DNA of 64,000 nucleotides from CAZJHX01 sp964545715 (lineage in GTDB: Bacteria > Myxococcota_A > UBA9042 > GCA-2863065). Position 1 is the stretch's first letter, and every line of letters starts with the position of its first letter. Positions 1-8,638 of this stretch are shown here, piece after piece. The stretch spans positions 49,645-113,644 of the forward strand of contig CAZJHX010000013.1 of the NCBI GenBank assembly GCA_964545715.1, in the 5' to 3' direction. The notes beneath the pieces were generated by a model. The model did not search any database. It saw only the letters and a program-made list of their open reading frames with translations, and was not told the DNA's origin. Made by a program: the position numbers and the translations under genes.

Positions 1-1123
1 CGGCCAGGTGGCTGATGTGGCGCTCGGCGGCCTCCGCGGCCAGCGCGTGCTCGCCACATGTTTCGAGCCCCTTGATGACCATGTAGTTGGTGGGCGCCCA
101 GACCGCGCCGCGCCAGTATTGTCCGGTCGCGTCGTAATCCGGATGATTGGCGGCCAGCGTCGGAAACGGGTTGGGGCGCCAGAACGTAGCGGGATTCATG
201 AGGTGTCCGACAAGCTGCTCACACTGTGCCTGGCTGGGCGCTGCGGCCAGCATGGGCCAAAAGGACGCCAGGGTTTGCACGCCGGTGTGGCGGCCGTCCT
301 TTCCGATGTCGTAGTAGAGGCCGTCGACGGGGTCCCAGAACGCCGTATTCAGCAGCGCGACCAGGTCGGCGTGCTCTGTCAAAAACCGGGTCGCGGTCTT
401 CTGGTCTCCCACGGCCGCGGCGATCTGCGCAAGATGCTGTGCTGCGCCCGCCTGCTGCGCCGTCATGTCGACCCACGCCATGCCGAAGTCGTCCACGACG
501 CTGGTGCTGGTGCCGCGCGGGGCGTTGTCCATGCCGCACCCGAAGCCGCTGGACCAATAGGCGCCGCTCGGGCGCGTGCGGTGGGCTTTGACCCAGTCGT
601 AATACCGCACCAGCTTAGGCAGCACGCGCGTCAGCCGGGCCGGGTTCGCGGTGACCTGATACAGCGCCCACTCGGCCCACGCGAAGAGCGGTGGGTTGAT
701 GGCGGCCGCGCTGTCTTTGGGCCAGACGTCGGCCCCGTCCAGCTCGCTGATCTCTCGGCAGATGAACCCGTCGGGGTGCTGCTTTGAGTAGAAGTTGTCC
801 AGCGACGCGGCCGCCGGCAGGGCGTGGGCGCCGTACCGGGCAAACATCAGGATGAAGCAGGTGTCCCACTGGTAGATGTTTGGCAGGGCGAACGCCTCGT
901 CGATCCAGGCGTCCGCCAGACCGTTGGCCTCGCTGCCGTGGTGCACGTTGGCCTGCGCCAGGCTCCAGGCCTTGTCGTACAGCGCCACGAACCACGGCAG
1001 TGCGGGCAGGATCGGGCGTGGCAGCACGGACGGGCCAGGCGCGCGATCGAGCGCAACGTCCGGCGCGGCGCACCCCGACAGGCCGACCAGCAGCGCCAGA
1101 ATGAGCGCAGCGCGCCGGCTCAC
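1..1123 (-). CDS. GH63-like glycoside hydrolase lipoprotein (3' end outside window)
   Basis: The gene reads leftwards off the window edge, so the C-terminus is missing and about 374 residues are visible. It starts with GTG at 1123, overlapping the upstream glycosyltransferase stop as GTGA. The N-terminus is a lipoprotein signal with lipobox VGLSGC. The body has hallmarks of the (alpha/alpha)6 glucosidases of family GH63 and the related mannosylglycerate-hydrolase type: QWDTCF near residue 90, INPPLFAW, GCGMDNAPR, AFWDPVDGLYYD and YWRGAVWAPTNY near the visible end. A role in trimming an alpha-glucosyl or alpha-mannosyl oligosaccharide outside the cytoplasm is inferred. It could also be a trehalase-like enzyme; substrate cannot be read from sequence. 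It is the third gene of an operon with a TPR protein and a glycosyltransferase. Confidence 0.82.
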   Translation of the reverse strand, partial: MSRRAALILALLVGLSGCAAPDVALDRAPGPSVLPRPILPALPWFVALYDKAWSLAQANVHHGSEANGLADAWIDEAFALPNIYQWDTCFILMFARYGAHALPAAASLDNFYSKQHPDGFICREISELDGADVWPKDSAAAINPPLFAWAEWALYQVTANPARLTRVLPKLVRYYDWVKAHRTRPSGAYWSSGFGCGMDNAPRGTSTSVVDDFGMAWVDMTAQQAGAAQHLAQIAAAVGDQKTATRFLTEHADLVALLNTAFWDPVDGLYYDIGKDGRHTGVQTLASFWPMLAAAPSQAQCEQLVGHLMNPATFWRPNPFPTLAANHPDYDATGQYWRGAVWAPTNYMVIKGLETCGEHALAAEAAERHISHLA

Positions 1124-2490
1124 GATCGCAGGGCGCGCCAGAACGGCTCCCGCTCCGCCAGCTCGTCGGGCTGCAGCACCTGGCTGACCCGGCTGCGGCG
1201 GGACGGGTCCAGCCCGGCAGCGATCGCGGTGGCCTCACCGACAGCGCCCGCCATGACACGCGCATGCAGCCGAATGGCATCCAGCTCAATGCCCGGATCC
1301 AGCGCGCCGGTTCGGCCGAGACCGCATCCCTGCCCGTGCGACGGCACCCACGCGGCCAGGTTGCGCACGGCGTCCGGCGCGGCGACGACGGCGAGCGCGG
1401 CATCGGCGGCTGTTATGGCCTCTGTCCAGCGCTCCTGTGCATGAGCGCAGCGAGCGACGCCGCTGAGGGCGGCATCGCTCGTCTCGGCCCACACCTCAAA
1501 GAAGGCGCCTGCCGCGTCCAGCAACCCGCGCTGCTCGTACGTGTGGGCGAGCGCCGCGTACAGCGTCTCCAGGCTGTCGCTTTGCAGCGTCTGGGGAGCG
1601 TCCAGATCGGCCAGCGTCAGGCCGTCCAGCAACTGGGGCCACCGCTCGGTCCATCTGGGGACCTCGCGCCAGACGTCGATCGCCCGGCCCGACGTGACCC
1701 ACTCCACACACTCGCCGGGGGTGCGCCATGTCGGCGGCAGCTCATCTGGGAAGTAGGTCGAAAGCTCCGCGCTGTACTCGATAAGCTGGCGCGCCCCGCA
1801 CAGCGCCGTCTCCAGCATCCGGGCCTTGATCATGTCCACGCCGTCGTTGGGCGTGATGACCACGCCCGCGTTTCGGATCAGGCCCAGCATCCGCGCTCGC
1901 GACACAGAGCCGGCGGGCCACCCGGCGCCGTACACCCCCGTCTCCACGCCCGCGTCGGTCAGCGCGGCGACCACGGCGTGCCGCTCCGGGGTCTTGCGCC
2001 CGACCAGCAGCGCCTCATGTGCCGGGGCAGCGGCGTCGTAGCGCGCCACCGTCTCGGGACTGAGCGCCCACGGGATCGGCCGCGCGCCATGCTCGACCGT
2101 GCGGCCCGCCTGCGACGTGGTAGCCCAGAGATCGAAGCGATCGCGCAGGTCGTCCAGCGCCGCGTCGCTCCAGCTGTCGGCGAAGAGCGCGTCGTCGAAC
2201 CCGAGCCCGACGATGCGCGTGCCGCTGGCCCGGATGGCCTCGCAGATCGCTGCATTGAGATGGTCGTATGGCGGGTGCACCAGCAGGATGTGTGGCCGCA
2301 GCTCATCGACGATTCTCCTCACCAGCGCCGCGTACGCGCTGATCCCCAGCATGTGGATCGCCTCCTGCGTCGGCAGTCGCCAGGCATGCCAGCCCAGCCG
2401 GCGCACATCGGCCGATATCCAATGGGGCAGGGCGCCGTCGGGGTCGACGGTCTCGGTCAGAAGAAGGCGGGGAGCGCCGGGGCTTGTCAC
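1120..2490 (-). CDS. CgeB-like glycosyltransferase with C-terminal helical repeat region
   Basis: A 456-residue protein with a GTG start that overlaps the upstream TPR gene by GTGA. The first ~290 residues look like a GT-B glycosyltransferase of the CgeB / glycosyl-transferase-group-1_2 type. An N-terminal Rossmann-like half contains ILLVHPPYDH, and the C-terminal half carries VVITPNDGVDMIKARMLETA followed by a gate region (YFPDELPPTWRTPGECVEW), the usual nucleotide-sugar end of CgeB proteins. Residues ~310-456 are alpha-helical and TPR-like (YAALAHTYEQRGLLDAAGAFFEVW). No signal peptide is seen, so it is probably cytoplasmic. Donor and acceptor sugars are unknown. The linked GH63-like lipoprotein suggests glycan or oligosaccharide metabolism. 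Confidence 0.75.
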   Translation of the reverse strand: MTSPGAPRLLLTETVDPDGALPHWISADVRRLGWHAWRLPTQEAIHMLGISAYAALVRRIVDELRPHILLVHPPYDHLNAAICEAIRASGTRIVGLGFDDALFADSWSDAALDDLRDRFDLWATTSQAGRTVEHGARPIPWALSPETVARYDAAAPAHEALLVGRKTPERHAVVAALTDAGVETGVYGAGWPAGSVSRARMLGLIRNAGVVITPNDGVDMIKARMLETALCGARQLIEYSAELSTYFPDELPPTWRTPGECVEWVTSGRAIDVWREVPRWTERWPQLLDGLTLADLDAPQTLQSDSLETLYAALAHTYEQRGLLDAAGAFFEVWAETSDAALSGVARCAHAQERWTEAITAADAALAVVAAPDAVRNLAAWVPSHGQGCGLGRTGALDPGIELDAIRLHARVMAGAVGEATAIAAGLDPSRRSRVSQVLQPDELAEREPFWRALRS

Positions 2491-3653
2491 TTGCTTTGCA
2501 GCAGCGACCGTCGCCAGACCGGGATGTCCGCGGGCACGACCGGCGCCTCGGCCGCCAGGGCCGCAGCGTCATCGTTTTGGCCGCGCAGCAAGTGGATCTC
2601 GGCCAGGCCCAGGGTCACGTCGGGTGAGTCCCCGGCCGCGGCCAGATCCTCGGTCGCCGGATCGAGGCCGCCCAGCCGCAGCTGAGCCTCGGCGCGTCCC
2701 AGGTACAGCGGCGTCGGGTCGCCCTCTGCCACGGCCAACGCGGCCGTGAACGCGCGCAGGGCCAGGGCCGCGCGATCGGCGGCCAGCATCTTGTTGGCGT
2801 CGTTGGTCCCGGCATCGGGGTTGGCGCCGGCCGCATCCTCGGCGTCGAGAATCAGCGCGTATGCGTTGCGTGCCGTGGCCTCGGCCGGATCCGCCAGGAT
2901 GGCCGTGCGCAGGTCGGTCTTGGCCGCCGCGATGTCACCCTGGATCGCCTTGACCAGGCCACGGCGGCCGGTCAGCGTCGGGTCTTTGGGCGTCTTGACC
3001 AACCCCTTCTCATACAGCTTCAGCGCGGCGTCCCAGCGGCCGGCCATCAGGCGCGCGTCGCCACGCTGCAGCAGCGACAGACGGGCCTCGGCGATCTTCT
3101 CACGCACCCGCTTGACCGCCGTATTGACGCGCGCCAGCAGCCGCGGGTCGGCCTCCGAGCGCTTTTTGGCGACGGCCAGCGTTTTGAGCGCCTTGTCCAG
3201 CTTCTCGTAGCCCTCGAAGCACAGCGCCAGCCCATAGATGCCGTACCTGTCGCCTTTACGCAGCGTCAGAAAGCGGTGATAGCTCAGCGCGGCGCGCTTG
3301 TATTTGCCCGACAGCCGCTCGGCCTCGGCCAGGTTGGCCCACGCGTGTGCAAGCTGCCTGTCGATCTTGACCGCGCGCCGCAGGGGCTTGATGGCGGCCT
3401 TGATCGCGCCGCGCTGAAACAGCGCCACTCCCAGCTCGTTATGAGCGACTGCGCTGCCGGGGGCGGCCTCGACCGCCTGCCGGAACAGCTCCTCAGCTTT
3501 GGAGACCGCGCCTGCTTTCAACATTCGGCGACCTTCATTGATCAGTTTGTCCACTTTGGACAACTCACCACTGTAGGCCTCAGTTCCGGCGACTGAGCTG
3601 CTGAGCGTGATAATCAAGGCGAGTACTGAGGCCGTCCGGAGCATGGGCGGCAT
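2487..3653 (-). CDS. Secreted TPR-repeat protein
   Basis: The start is taken as ATG at 3653 because it opens a signal peptide (MPPMLRTASVLALIITLSSS...AGTEA) and has GGAGG about 12 bases upstream; the frame is open further upstream but carries no credible N-terminus there. The protein is 388 residues. Tetratricopeptide repeats fill residues ~30-130 (GRRMLKAGAVSKAEELFRQA, AHNELGVALFQRGAIKAAIK, AHAWANLAEAERLSGKYKRA) and more degenerate ones continue to the C-terminus. It is likely a periplasmic scaffold or adaptor. It is first in an operon with a glycosyltransferase (GTGA overlap) and a glycosidase, and is divergent from a Ser/Thr kinase. No enzymatic motif is seen. Confidence 0.8.
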   Translation of the reverse strand: MPPMLRTASVLALIITLSSSVAGTEAYSGELSKVDKLINEGRRMLKAGAVSKAEELFRQAVEAAPGSAVAHNELGVALFQRGAIKAAIKPLRRAVKIDRQLAHAWANLAEAERLSGKYKRAALSYHRFLTLRKGDRYGIYGLALCFEGYEKLDKALKTLAVAKKRSEADPRLLARVNTAVKRVREKIAEARLSLLQRGDARLMAGRWDAALKLYEKGLVKTPKDPTLTGRRGLVKAIQGDIAAAKTDLRTAILADPAEATARNAYALILDAEDAAGANPDAGTNDANKMLAADRAALALRAFTAALAVAEGDPTPLYLGRAEAQLRLGGLDPATEDLAAAGDSPDVTLGLAEIHLLRGQNDDAAALAAEAPVVPADIPVWRRSLLQSK

Positions 3654-3694
3654 TCTGGCACGTCGCCTCCAAAAGGAGCAAGACGTGGCCTTCG

Positions 3695-3724
3695 TTGACC
3701 CTCTGCCGGGGCCTGCCATACACT
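3695..3724 (+). promoter_or_regulatory. sigma70-like promoter of the Ser/Thr kinase gene
   Basis: TTGACC (3695-3700), an 18-base spacer and TACACT (3719-3724) lie in the 118-base gap between the divergent TPR and kinase genes. The predicted start near 3732 gives a ~40-base leader that contains GGAG just before the GTG start at 3772. Confidence 0.45.
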
Positions 3725-3771
3725 GCGTGCCAGCGACGCTTGCTCCCCTTACGCTCGCGCCGGAGCGATCA

Positions 3772-5283
3772 GTGACCGAAAGCCGAGTCTGCCCACAATG
3801 CCGATTGCGAACCGACGCGGCGGTGTGTCCGGACGACGGCTTCAGCACCGTGGACGCCGGCAAAGTGCTCAATCCGAGCGAGCGGCTGGTCGGAAAAGTC
3901 TTCGATGCACGCTATCGAATCGAAGAGCTGGTCGGCATGGGCGGGATGGGCGCCGTCTACCGCGCGGTCCAGCTCAGCGTCGACCGGGCCGTGGCGCTGA
4001 AGATTCTGCGGCCCGAGTTTGCGTCCAATCTGGAGCAGGTCCGGCGCTTTCAGATCGAGGCGCGCGCCGCCAGCTCGCTGGAGCATCCCAATACGATTCG
4101 CGTCATTGATTTCGGTCAGAGCGAGGACGGTGACCTCTACCTGGTGACCGAGCTGCTGGAGGGCCAGCCGCTGTCCACGATGCTGGTTCGGCGCGGCAAG
4201 GTGGCGCCCGAGCGGGTCGCGCGCATCGCGGTGCAGGCGCTGAAGTCACTGTCCGAGGCCCACGCGCGGGGCATCGTCCATCGCGACCTCAAGCCCGAGA
4301 ACCTCTTTTTGAAGGAGGTTCACGGCGAAGAGGACTTTGTGAAGGTGCTGGACTTCGGTATCGCCAAGGTCGCGACCAAGACGCCGTCCAAGTCACTGAC
4401 CACGACGGGCACGGTGGTCGGAACGCCGCTGTACATGGCGCCTGAGCAGGCGCGCGGCAAACCGGTGGACGTGCGCTCGGACGTCTACGCCCTGGGCGCC
4501 GTGATGTACGAGATGCTCAGCGGCGAGCCGCCGTACACGGGCGACACCGCCATGGCGGTGATGATGGCGCACATCCAGCAGCCACTGAAGCCGATTCACC
4601 TGGGCTCCTCCGACCCGGCCCTTGCCGGCCTGTGCGACATTGTGGCGCGCTGCCTGGAGAAAGATCCCGAGGACCGCCCGCAGACCGCGGACTCGTTGCG
4701 TGCCCAGCTCGAGGACTTCATCTGGGACTACGACGTGGAGGCCGTGCCCAACGCACAGTGGTCCGACCCGGATCTGGACCTGGCCATGCCGACGGGCGAG
4801 GTCGACATGAATCCGCCCGACGGAGTGCCGTGGGACTCAACGCCCAAAGTGCGCGAGCTGCATGACACCTCGACGCCGGCGTCCGTGACGATCGAGGCGG
4901 CGTCGATGGCCGGGCTGAACCCCCGCCGCTGGCCGTGGGTGGTGGGCGGCCTGGTGGCCGTCGGTCTGGTCGTGGCGCTGATCGCGTCACCTTCCTCCAA
5001 ACCCGCCGAGCCGTCCGATGATGCGCCGGCGCAGACCGAGGCGCCGGCGCCCGAAGAGCCGCCGACCGTCGCGGGCGCGCCCCCGCCTGTGCCTGAGGTT
5101 GTCGTGGCGCCGATCGCCGCCCGCAGGGCTGCCGAAGCCGACGTTCGGCAAACCCGCCGCGTTCCAAGCGCGGCGCCTGCCGTCGTCGTCCGAAAGCCGG
5201 TCCGAAAGCCGTCGCGGCCCGCCTCCCCCCGGGCGTCGCCGCGCTCCACGCCGCGCCCGACGTTGCGCGTACAGAAGAAGTAG
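3772..5283 (+). CDS. Membrane-anchored Ser/Thr protein kinase with N-terminal Cys motif
   Basis: The GTG at 3772 is chosen because GGAG lies six bases upstream and the protein then starts with the zinc-ribbon-like CPQC...CPDDG found at the N-terminus of many myxobacterial kinases. The product is 503 residues. The Hanks-type domain covers ~47-310 with glycine loop GMGGMGAVY, ALKIL lysine, HRDLKPEN catalytic loop, DFGIAK and APEQ, so it should be an active RD kinase. A single membrane segment (WPWVVGGLVAVGLVVALIAS) lies at ~387-408. It is followed by an Ala/Pro-rich and then Arg/Lys-rich tail of ~90 residues that would be extracytoplasmic and could bind a ligand or wall component. The next gene encodes a TPR/PEGA protein. 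Targets are unknown. Confidence 0.93.
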   Translation: MTESRVCPQCRLRTDAAVCPDDGFSTVDAGKVLNPSERLVGKVFDARYRIEELVGMGGMGAVYRAVQLSVDRAVALKILRPEFASNLEQVRRFQIEARAASSLEHPNTIRVIDFGQSEDGDLYLVTELLEGQPLSTMLVRRGKVAPERVARIAVQALKSLSEAHARGIVHRDLKPENLFLKEVHGEEDFVKVLDFGIAKVATKTPSKSLTTTGTVVGTPLYMAPEQARGKPVDVRSDVYALGAVMYEMLSGEPPYTGDTAMAVMMAHIQQPLKPIHLGSSDPALAGLCDIVARCLEKDPEDRPQTADSLRAQLEDFIWDYDVEAVPNAQWSDPDLDLAMPTGEVDMNPPDGVPWDSTPKVRELHDTSTPASVTIEAASMAGLNPRRWPWVVGGLVAVGLVVALIASPSSKPAEPSDDAPAQTEAPAPEEPPTVAGAPPPVPEVVVAPIAARRAAEADVRQTRRVPSAAPAVVVRKPVRKPSRPASPRASPRSTPRPTLRVQKK

Positions 5284-5300
5284 CGGCATAGTAAGCGCCC

Positions 5301-6881
5301 ATGCGCACCTGTGTGCTCACGATTTTGATGGCTCTGGTTACCGTATGCGCCGCGCCGGCGGACGCTCAGCGGCGGGATACGTCCAAAGTGCGGCGGGCCC
5401 AGCAGGCGGTGGATCGTGGTGACAAGTTCTTCGACGAGAAGAAGTACGAGCAGGCCATCGCCGAGTACACCCAGGCGATCGCCATTTTGCCGCACCCGGA
5501 CCTGGTCTGGAACATCGCGCGCGCTCATGAGGAGCTGAAGCAGTACACCCAGGCGATCGCGCTGTACGAGCGCTACCGGACCATGGACGTGCCCGCCGCG
5601 GACAAGGCGGCGGTCGACGACAAGATCCGGGCGCTGCGGCAAGCGGCGGCGCGGCAGTCGACGGGCCAGTTGGTGGTGGTGACGTCGTCCAGGGACGCCG
5701 TGGTGAAACTGGGCAAGGCCACGATCGGCACCGGCAAGATGATCAAGGCGCCCTTGAAGCCGGGACGCTATCGGCTGCGCGTGGAGCTGGTCGGGCACGT
5801 GCCCTTCGAGCAGATGGTGCGCGTGGAGCCCGGCAAGGTCAGAACGGTCGAGGCCGCCCTCAAGCGCGCCGAGAAGCGGGCGGTCATGCTGGTGAAGGTC
5901 AACGTGGACGGGGCCATGGTCTCGTTTGACGGCGGTCGGCCGGTGTCCGTCGGCATTCCGGTCCCGGTGTCGGGCGGTGCGCACAAGCTGCGGGTGACGG
6001 CCCCCAACCGCGCACCCGTTGAGCGCCTGCTGGAGGCCGCGCCGGGGGAGCGCAAGACGATCGTTATCGAGATGGGTCCCGAGGTGGCGCCGGACAGCTA
6101 CGCGAGCTGGTCGGGTGAATACGTCGTGATCCCGCTGGGGGATACCGCCGCGGACGCGGTCATGAGCGCGGGCCGGCTGACCCTGACGGAGGAGTCCGGT
6201 CGGGTCGGCGGCAAGCTGACGGTCGCGCGGGAGAGAACGCTGAAAGCCTGGCGTCGCCCGGACTGTGGCGGTGCTGAGAAGCTCACGTGGACCGCATCGT
6301 GGAAGGCGGACATGCGGGTGTCAGGCACGGCGGCTCAGCTCGCGTTCTCCGGTGGGACCATCAGCGACTGCTCGTGCGCTCGGTGGTGCACCGTGGAGTC
6401 GTCCGCGTCCGCTGCGATGTACGCGCTGCCGGGGCGCGAAGGTGTGGTCAGCAAGACCGCGGTCGTGCTGCGAGCGGGCGTGGTGGGCGAGGCGACATCG
6501 CCGTGGCATACCGGCAAGGCGGCGGTCACGGGGCACTGGCAGGGCTTGCTGTGGGAAGGACGGCCAGGCTCGAATCGCGTCGAGTTCACGTCGGAGTCCA
6601 AGGGCGTGTTCTGGCGACGGGTAACGGGCCGCGTGCCGAGCTGGAAGCGATCGTCCTGCCCGGGAGCGACTGAATTTGAGCAGTGGGTGACGCATGTCGC
6701 CACCTGGTCTGCGCCGCATCTCCGGCTGGCCGAGCCCAATGAGGACTCCTGCAGCTGCGGGGACATCTGCGGGACGCCGCCGGCCATCAAGCAGGTGCAC
6801 GAGCTGAAGCGCCTGCTCATCCCCCGATACCTGGTCGGCGACGGGATCATCCTGCGCCGGACCCCACCGAAGGAAAAATAA
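5301..6881 (+). CDS. Exported TPR and double-PEGA protein with Cys-rich C-terminal domain
   Basis: A 526-residue protein with a signal peptide ending near ADAQ. TPR-like helices occupy ~30-100 (DRGDKFFDEKKYEQAIAEYT). Two PEGA-type beta domains follow at ~120-190 (LKPGRYRLRVELVGHVPFEQ) and ~193-260 (DGAMVSFDGGRPVSV). The last ~260 residues form a beta-rich domain I do not recognise. It starts ASWSGEYVVIPLGD and carries scattered Cys, including CSCARWC and CSCGDICG, which would fit an oxidising periplasm. PEGA domains usually sit in surface or envelope proteins beside Ser/Thr kinases in this lineage, matching the kinase 17 bases upstream. No enzymatic residues are identified. Confidence 0.8.
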   Translation: MRTCVLTILMALVTVCAAPADAQRRDTSKVRRAQQAVDRGDKFFDEKKYEQAIAEYTQAIAILPHPDLVWNIARAHEELKQYTQAIALYERYRTMDVPAADKAAVDDKIRALRQAAARQSTGQLVVVTSSRDAVVKLGKATIGTGKMIKAPLKPGRYRLRVELVGHVPFEQMVRVEPGKVRTVEAALKRAEKRAVMLVKVNVDGAMVSFDGGRPVSVGIPVPVSGGAHKLRVTAPNRAPVERLLEAAPGERKTIVIEMGPEVAPDSYASWSGEYVVIPLGDTAADAVMSAGRLTLTEESGRVGGKLTVARERTLKAWRRPDCGGAEKLTWTASWKADMRVSGTAAQLAFSGGTISDCSCARWCTVESSASAAMYALPGREGVVSKTAVVLRAGVVGEATSPWHTGKAAVTGHWQGLLWEGRPGSNRVEFTSESKGVFWRRVTGRVPSWKRSSCPGATEFEQWVTHVATWSAPHLRLAEPNEDSCSCGDICGTPPAIKQVHELKRLLIPRYLVGDGIILRRTPPKEK

Positions 6882-6886
6882 GCACC

Positions 6887-8077
6887 ATGAGCAGCATGCC
6901 CGATGAACGCGGCCGCTTTGGCGAGTTCGGAGGCCGCTTTGTCTCCGAGATCCTGATGCCGTGCCTGATCGAGCTGGACCGGGCATGGAGGGACGCCTCG
7001 GCGGATACGGCATTTCAAGCCGAGCTGGCAGACGCGCTGGCCACGTACGCCGGCCGTCCAACCCCTCTGACTCCCGCGCGCCGGCTGACGGCCGAGGTGG
7101 GTGGCGCGTCGATCTATCTCAAGCGCGAGGACCTGTGCCACACCGGCGCCCACAAGATAAACAACTGCATCGGGCAGGGGCTGCTGGCGCGCTTGATGGG
7201 CAAGAAGCGGATCATCGCGGAGACGGGCGCGGGGCAGCACGGCGTGGCGACGGCGACCGTGGCTGCGTGGCTGGGTCTGGACTGCGAGGTCTACATGGGC
7301 GCTGAGGACACGGTGCGCCAGGCCCCCAACGTGCGCCGGATGAAGCTGCTCGGCGCCAAGGTCATCCCCGTTCACAGCGGCACGGCGACCTTGAAAGACG
7401 CCATGAACGAGGCGCTGCGCGACTGGGTGACCAACGTGCGCGACACCTTCTACCTGATCGGTTCGGTGTGTGGGCCGCATCCGTACCCGGCCATGGTGCG
7501 CGATCTGCAGGCCGTGATCGGCGTGGAGGCCCGTGAGCAGATCCTGGCGCTGGAGGGCCGGCTGCCCGACCTGCTGGTCGCCTGCGTCGGGGGCGGCAGC
7601 AACGCCATGGGGCTGTTCTATCCGTTTCTGCAGGACACGAGCGTCGGCATCGCCGGTGTGGAAGCCGCGGGGCGCGGGTTGGACACCGACGACCACGCGG
7701 CGAGCCTGTGTGTGGGTGAGGTCGGCGTTCTGCATGGCAGCAAGACGTATCTGTTGCAGGACGATCACGGGCAGATCGCCGGGACGCACTCGGTGTCCGC
7801 GGGGCTGGATTATCCCGGCGTGGGTCCTGAGCACAGCTACCTGAAGGACAGCGGTCGCGCGCAGTACGTGGGCATCACCGACGACGAGGCGATGGCGGCG
7901 TTTGAGCGCCTGTGTCGTGCGGAGGGCATCATCCCGGCGCTGGAGTCGAGTCACGCCCTGGCGCATGGGCTGAAGGCCGCCGCAACGATGTCGCCGCAAT
8001 CACTGGTCGTGGTGAACCTCTCGGGGCGCGGCGACAAGGATCTGGATCACTACTTCTCGATGCGGCCCGACGCGTGA
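6887..8077 (+). CDS. trpB: Tryptophan synthase beta subunit
   Basis: A 396-residue protein of normal TrpB length. It condenses indole with L-serine to give L-tryptophan, using pyridoxal phosphate. Seen are the opening GRFGEFGGRFVSEILMP, the PLP-lysine region KREDLCHTGAHKINN, ETGAGQHGVATATVAAW, the phosphate-binding CVGGGSNAMG and the catalytic-site DYPGVGPEHSYL. This is the classical TrpB1 type. No trpA is adjacent, so the alpha subunit must be encoded elsewhere. The gene lies five bases after the PEGA gene and overlaps the gamma-carbonic-anhydrase-like gene by GTGA. Confidence 0.97.
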   Translation: MSSMPDERGRFGEFGGRFVSEILMPCLIELDRAWRDASADTAFQAELADALATYAGRPTPLTPARRLTAEVGGASIYLKREDLCHTGAHKINNCIGQGLLARLMGKKRIIAETGAGQHGVATATVAAWLGLDCEVYMGAEDTVRQAPNVRRMKLLGAKVIPVHSGTATLKDAMNEALRDWVTNVRDTFYLIGSVCGPHPYPAMVRDLQAVIGVEAREQILALEGRLPDLLVACVGGGSNAMGLFYPFLQDTSVGIAGVEAAGRGLDTDDHAASLCVGEVGVLHGSKTYLLQDDHGQIAGTHSVSAGLDYPGVGPEHSYLKDSGRAQYVGITDDEAMAAFERLCRAEGIIPALESSHALAHGLKAAATMSPQSLVVVNLSGRGDKDLDHYFSMRPDA

Positions 8078-8592
8078 TCCGCCCGTTTGGCGACGCCTCG
8101 CCGGTCTTGGCGCCGGACGTGTTTGTGGCTCCGAGCGCGGACGTGATCGGCCGCGTGGAGCTCGGGGCGCAGTCCAGCGTCTGGTTCCAAACCGTGATCC
8201 GCGGCGACGTACACTGGATCCGCATCGGAGCGCGCACCAACATTCAGGACCGCTGCGTCATCCACGTGACCGGCGGCCATCACCCGACCGTGCTCGAGGA
8301 TGACGTGACCATCGGCCACAGCGTGACCCTGCACGGCTGCATCGTCCGGCGCGGTGCGCTGGTCGGCATCGGCAGTGTGGTGTTGGATGAGGCGGAGATC
8401 GGCGAGGGTGCGCTCATCGGGGCCGGCTCCCTCGTGACGCCGCGCACGGTCATCCCTCCCCACACGCTGGCGCTCGGCAGTCCGGCGCGCGTTCGGCGGC
8501 CGCTGACGGATGAAGAGCGGCGGCATCTGGCGGAGCATGCGCCGAGGTATGTGACGCTGGCGGCGTCCTATTTGGCATCAGAAACGGCGTAG
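8074..8592 (+). CDS. Gamma-carbonic anhydrase-like left-handed beta-helix protein
   Basis: The GTG at 8074 overlaps the trpB stop (GTGA) and gives 172 residues, the usual size of the YrdA/PaaY/gamma-carbonic-anhydrase family. Hexapeptide turns run through the protein. The zinc-binding region is visible as GARTNIQDRCVIHVTGG and VTIGHSVTLHGC, with the three expected histidines (IHV, GHS, LHG). A C-terminal helix follows (TDEERRHLAEHAPRYVTLA). Members can hydrate CO2 or act as acyltransferase-like or structural proteins; which applies here is unknown. Position behind trpB looks like a convenience operon. Confidence 0.85.
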   Translation: MIRPFGDASPVLAPDVFVAPSADVIGRVELGAQSSVWFQTVIRGDVHWIRIGARTNIQDRCVIHVTGGHHPTVLEDDVTIGHSVTLHGCIVRRGALVGIGSVVLDEAEIGEGALIGAGSLVTPRTVIPPHTLALGSPARVRRPLTDEERRHLAEHAPRYVTLAASYLASETA

Positions 8593-8622
8593 GGCCCGCA
8601 AAGTTTCATTTTGGCCGTAGGC

Positions 8623-8631
8623 TGTTAGACT
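8623..8631 (+). promoter_or_regulatory. Extended -10 element, leaderless start of the PEGA gene
   Basis: TGTTAGACT is an extended -10 (TG-n-TAGACT) ending seven bases before the ATG at 8639. No Shine-Dalgarno sequence lies between. The -35 is weak. The spacing predicts transcription starting at or within a base or two of the start codon. Confidence 0.35.
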
Positions 8632-8638
8632 TCCCTCG

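Noticed and set aside
6335..7999. Long open frame opposite trpB
   Set aside because: trpB on the plus strand is unambiguous; the antisense frame has no motifs.
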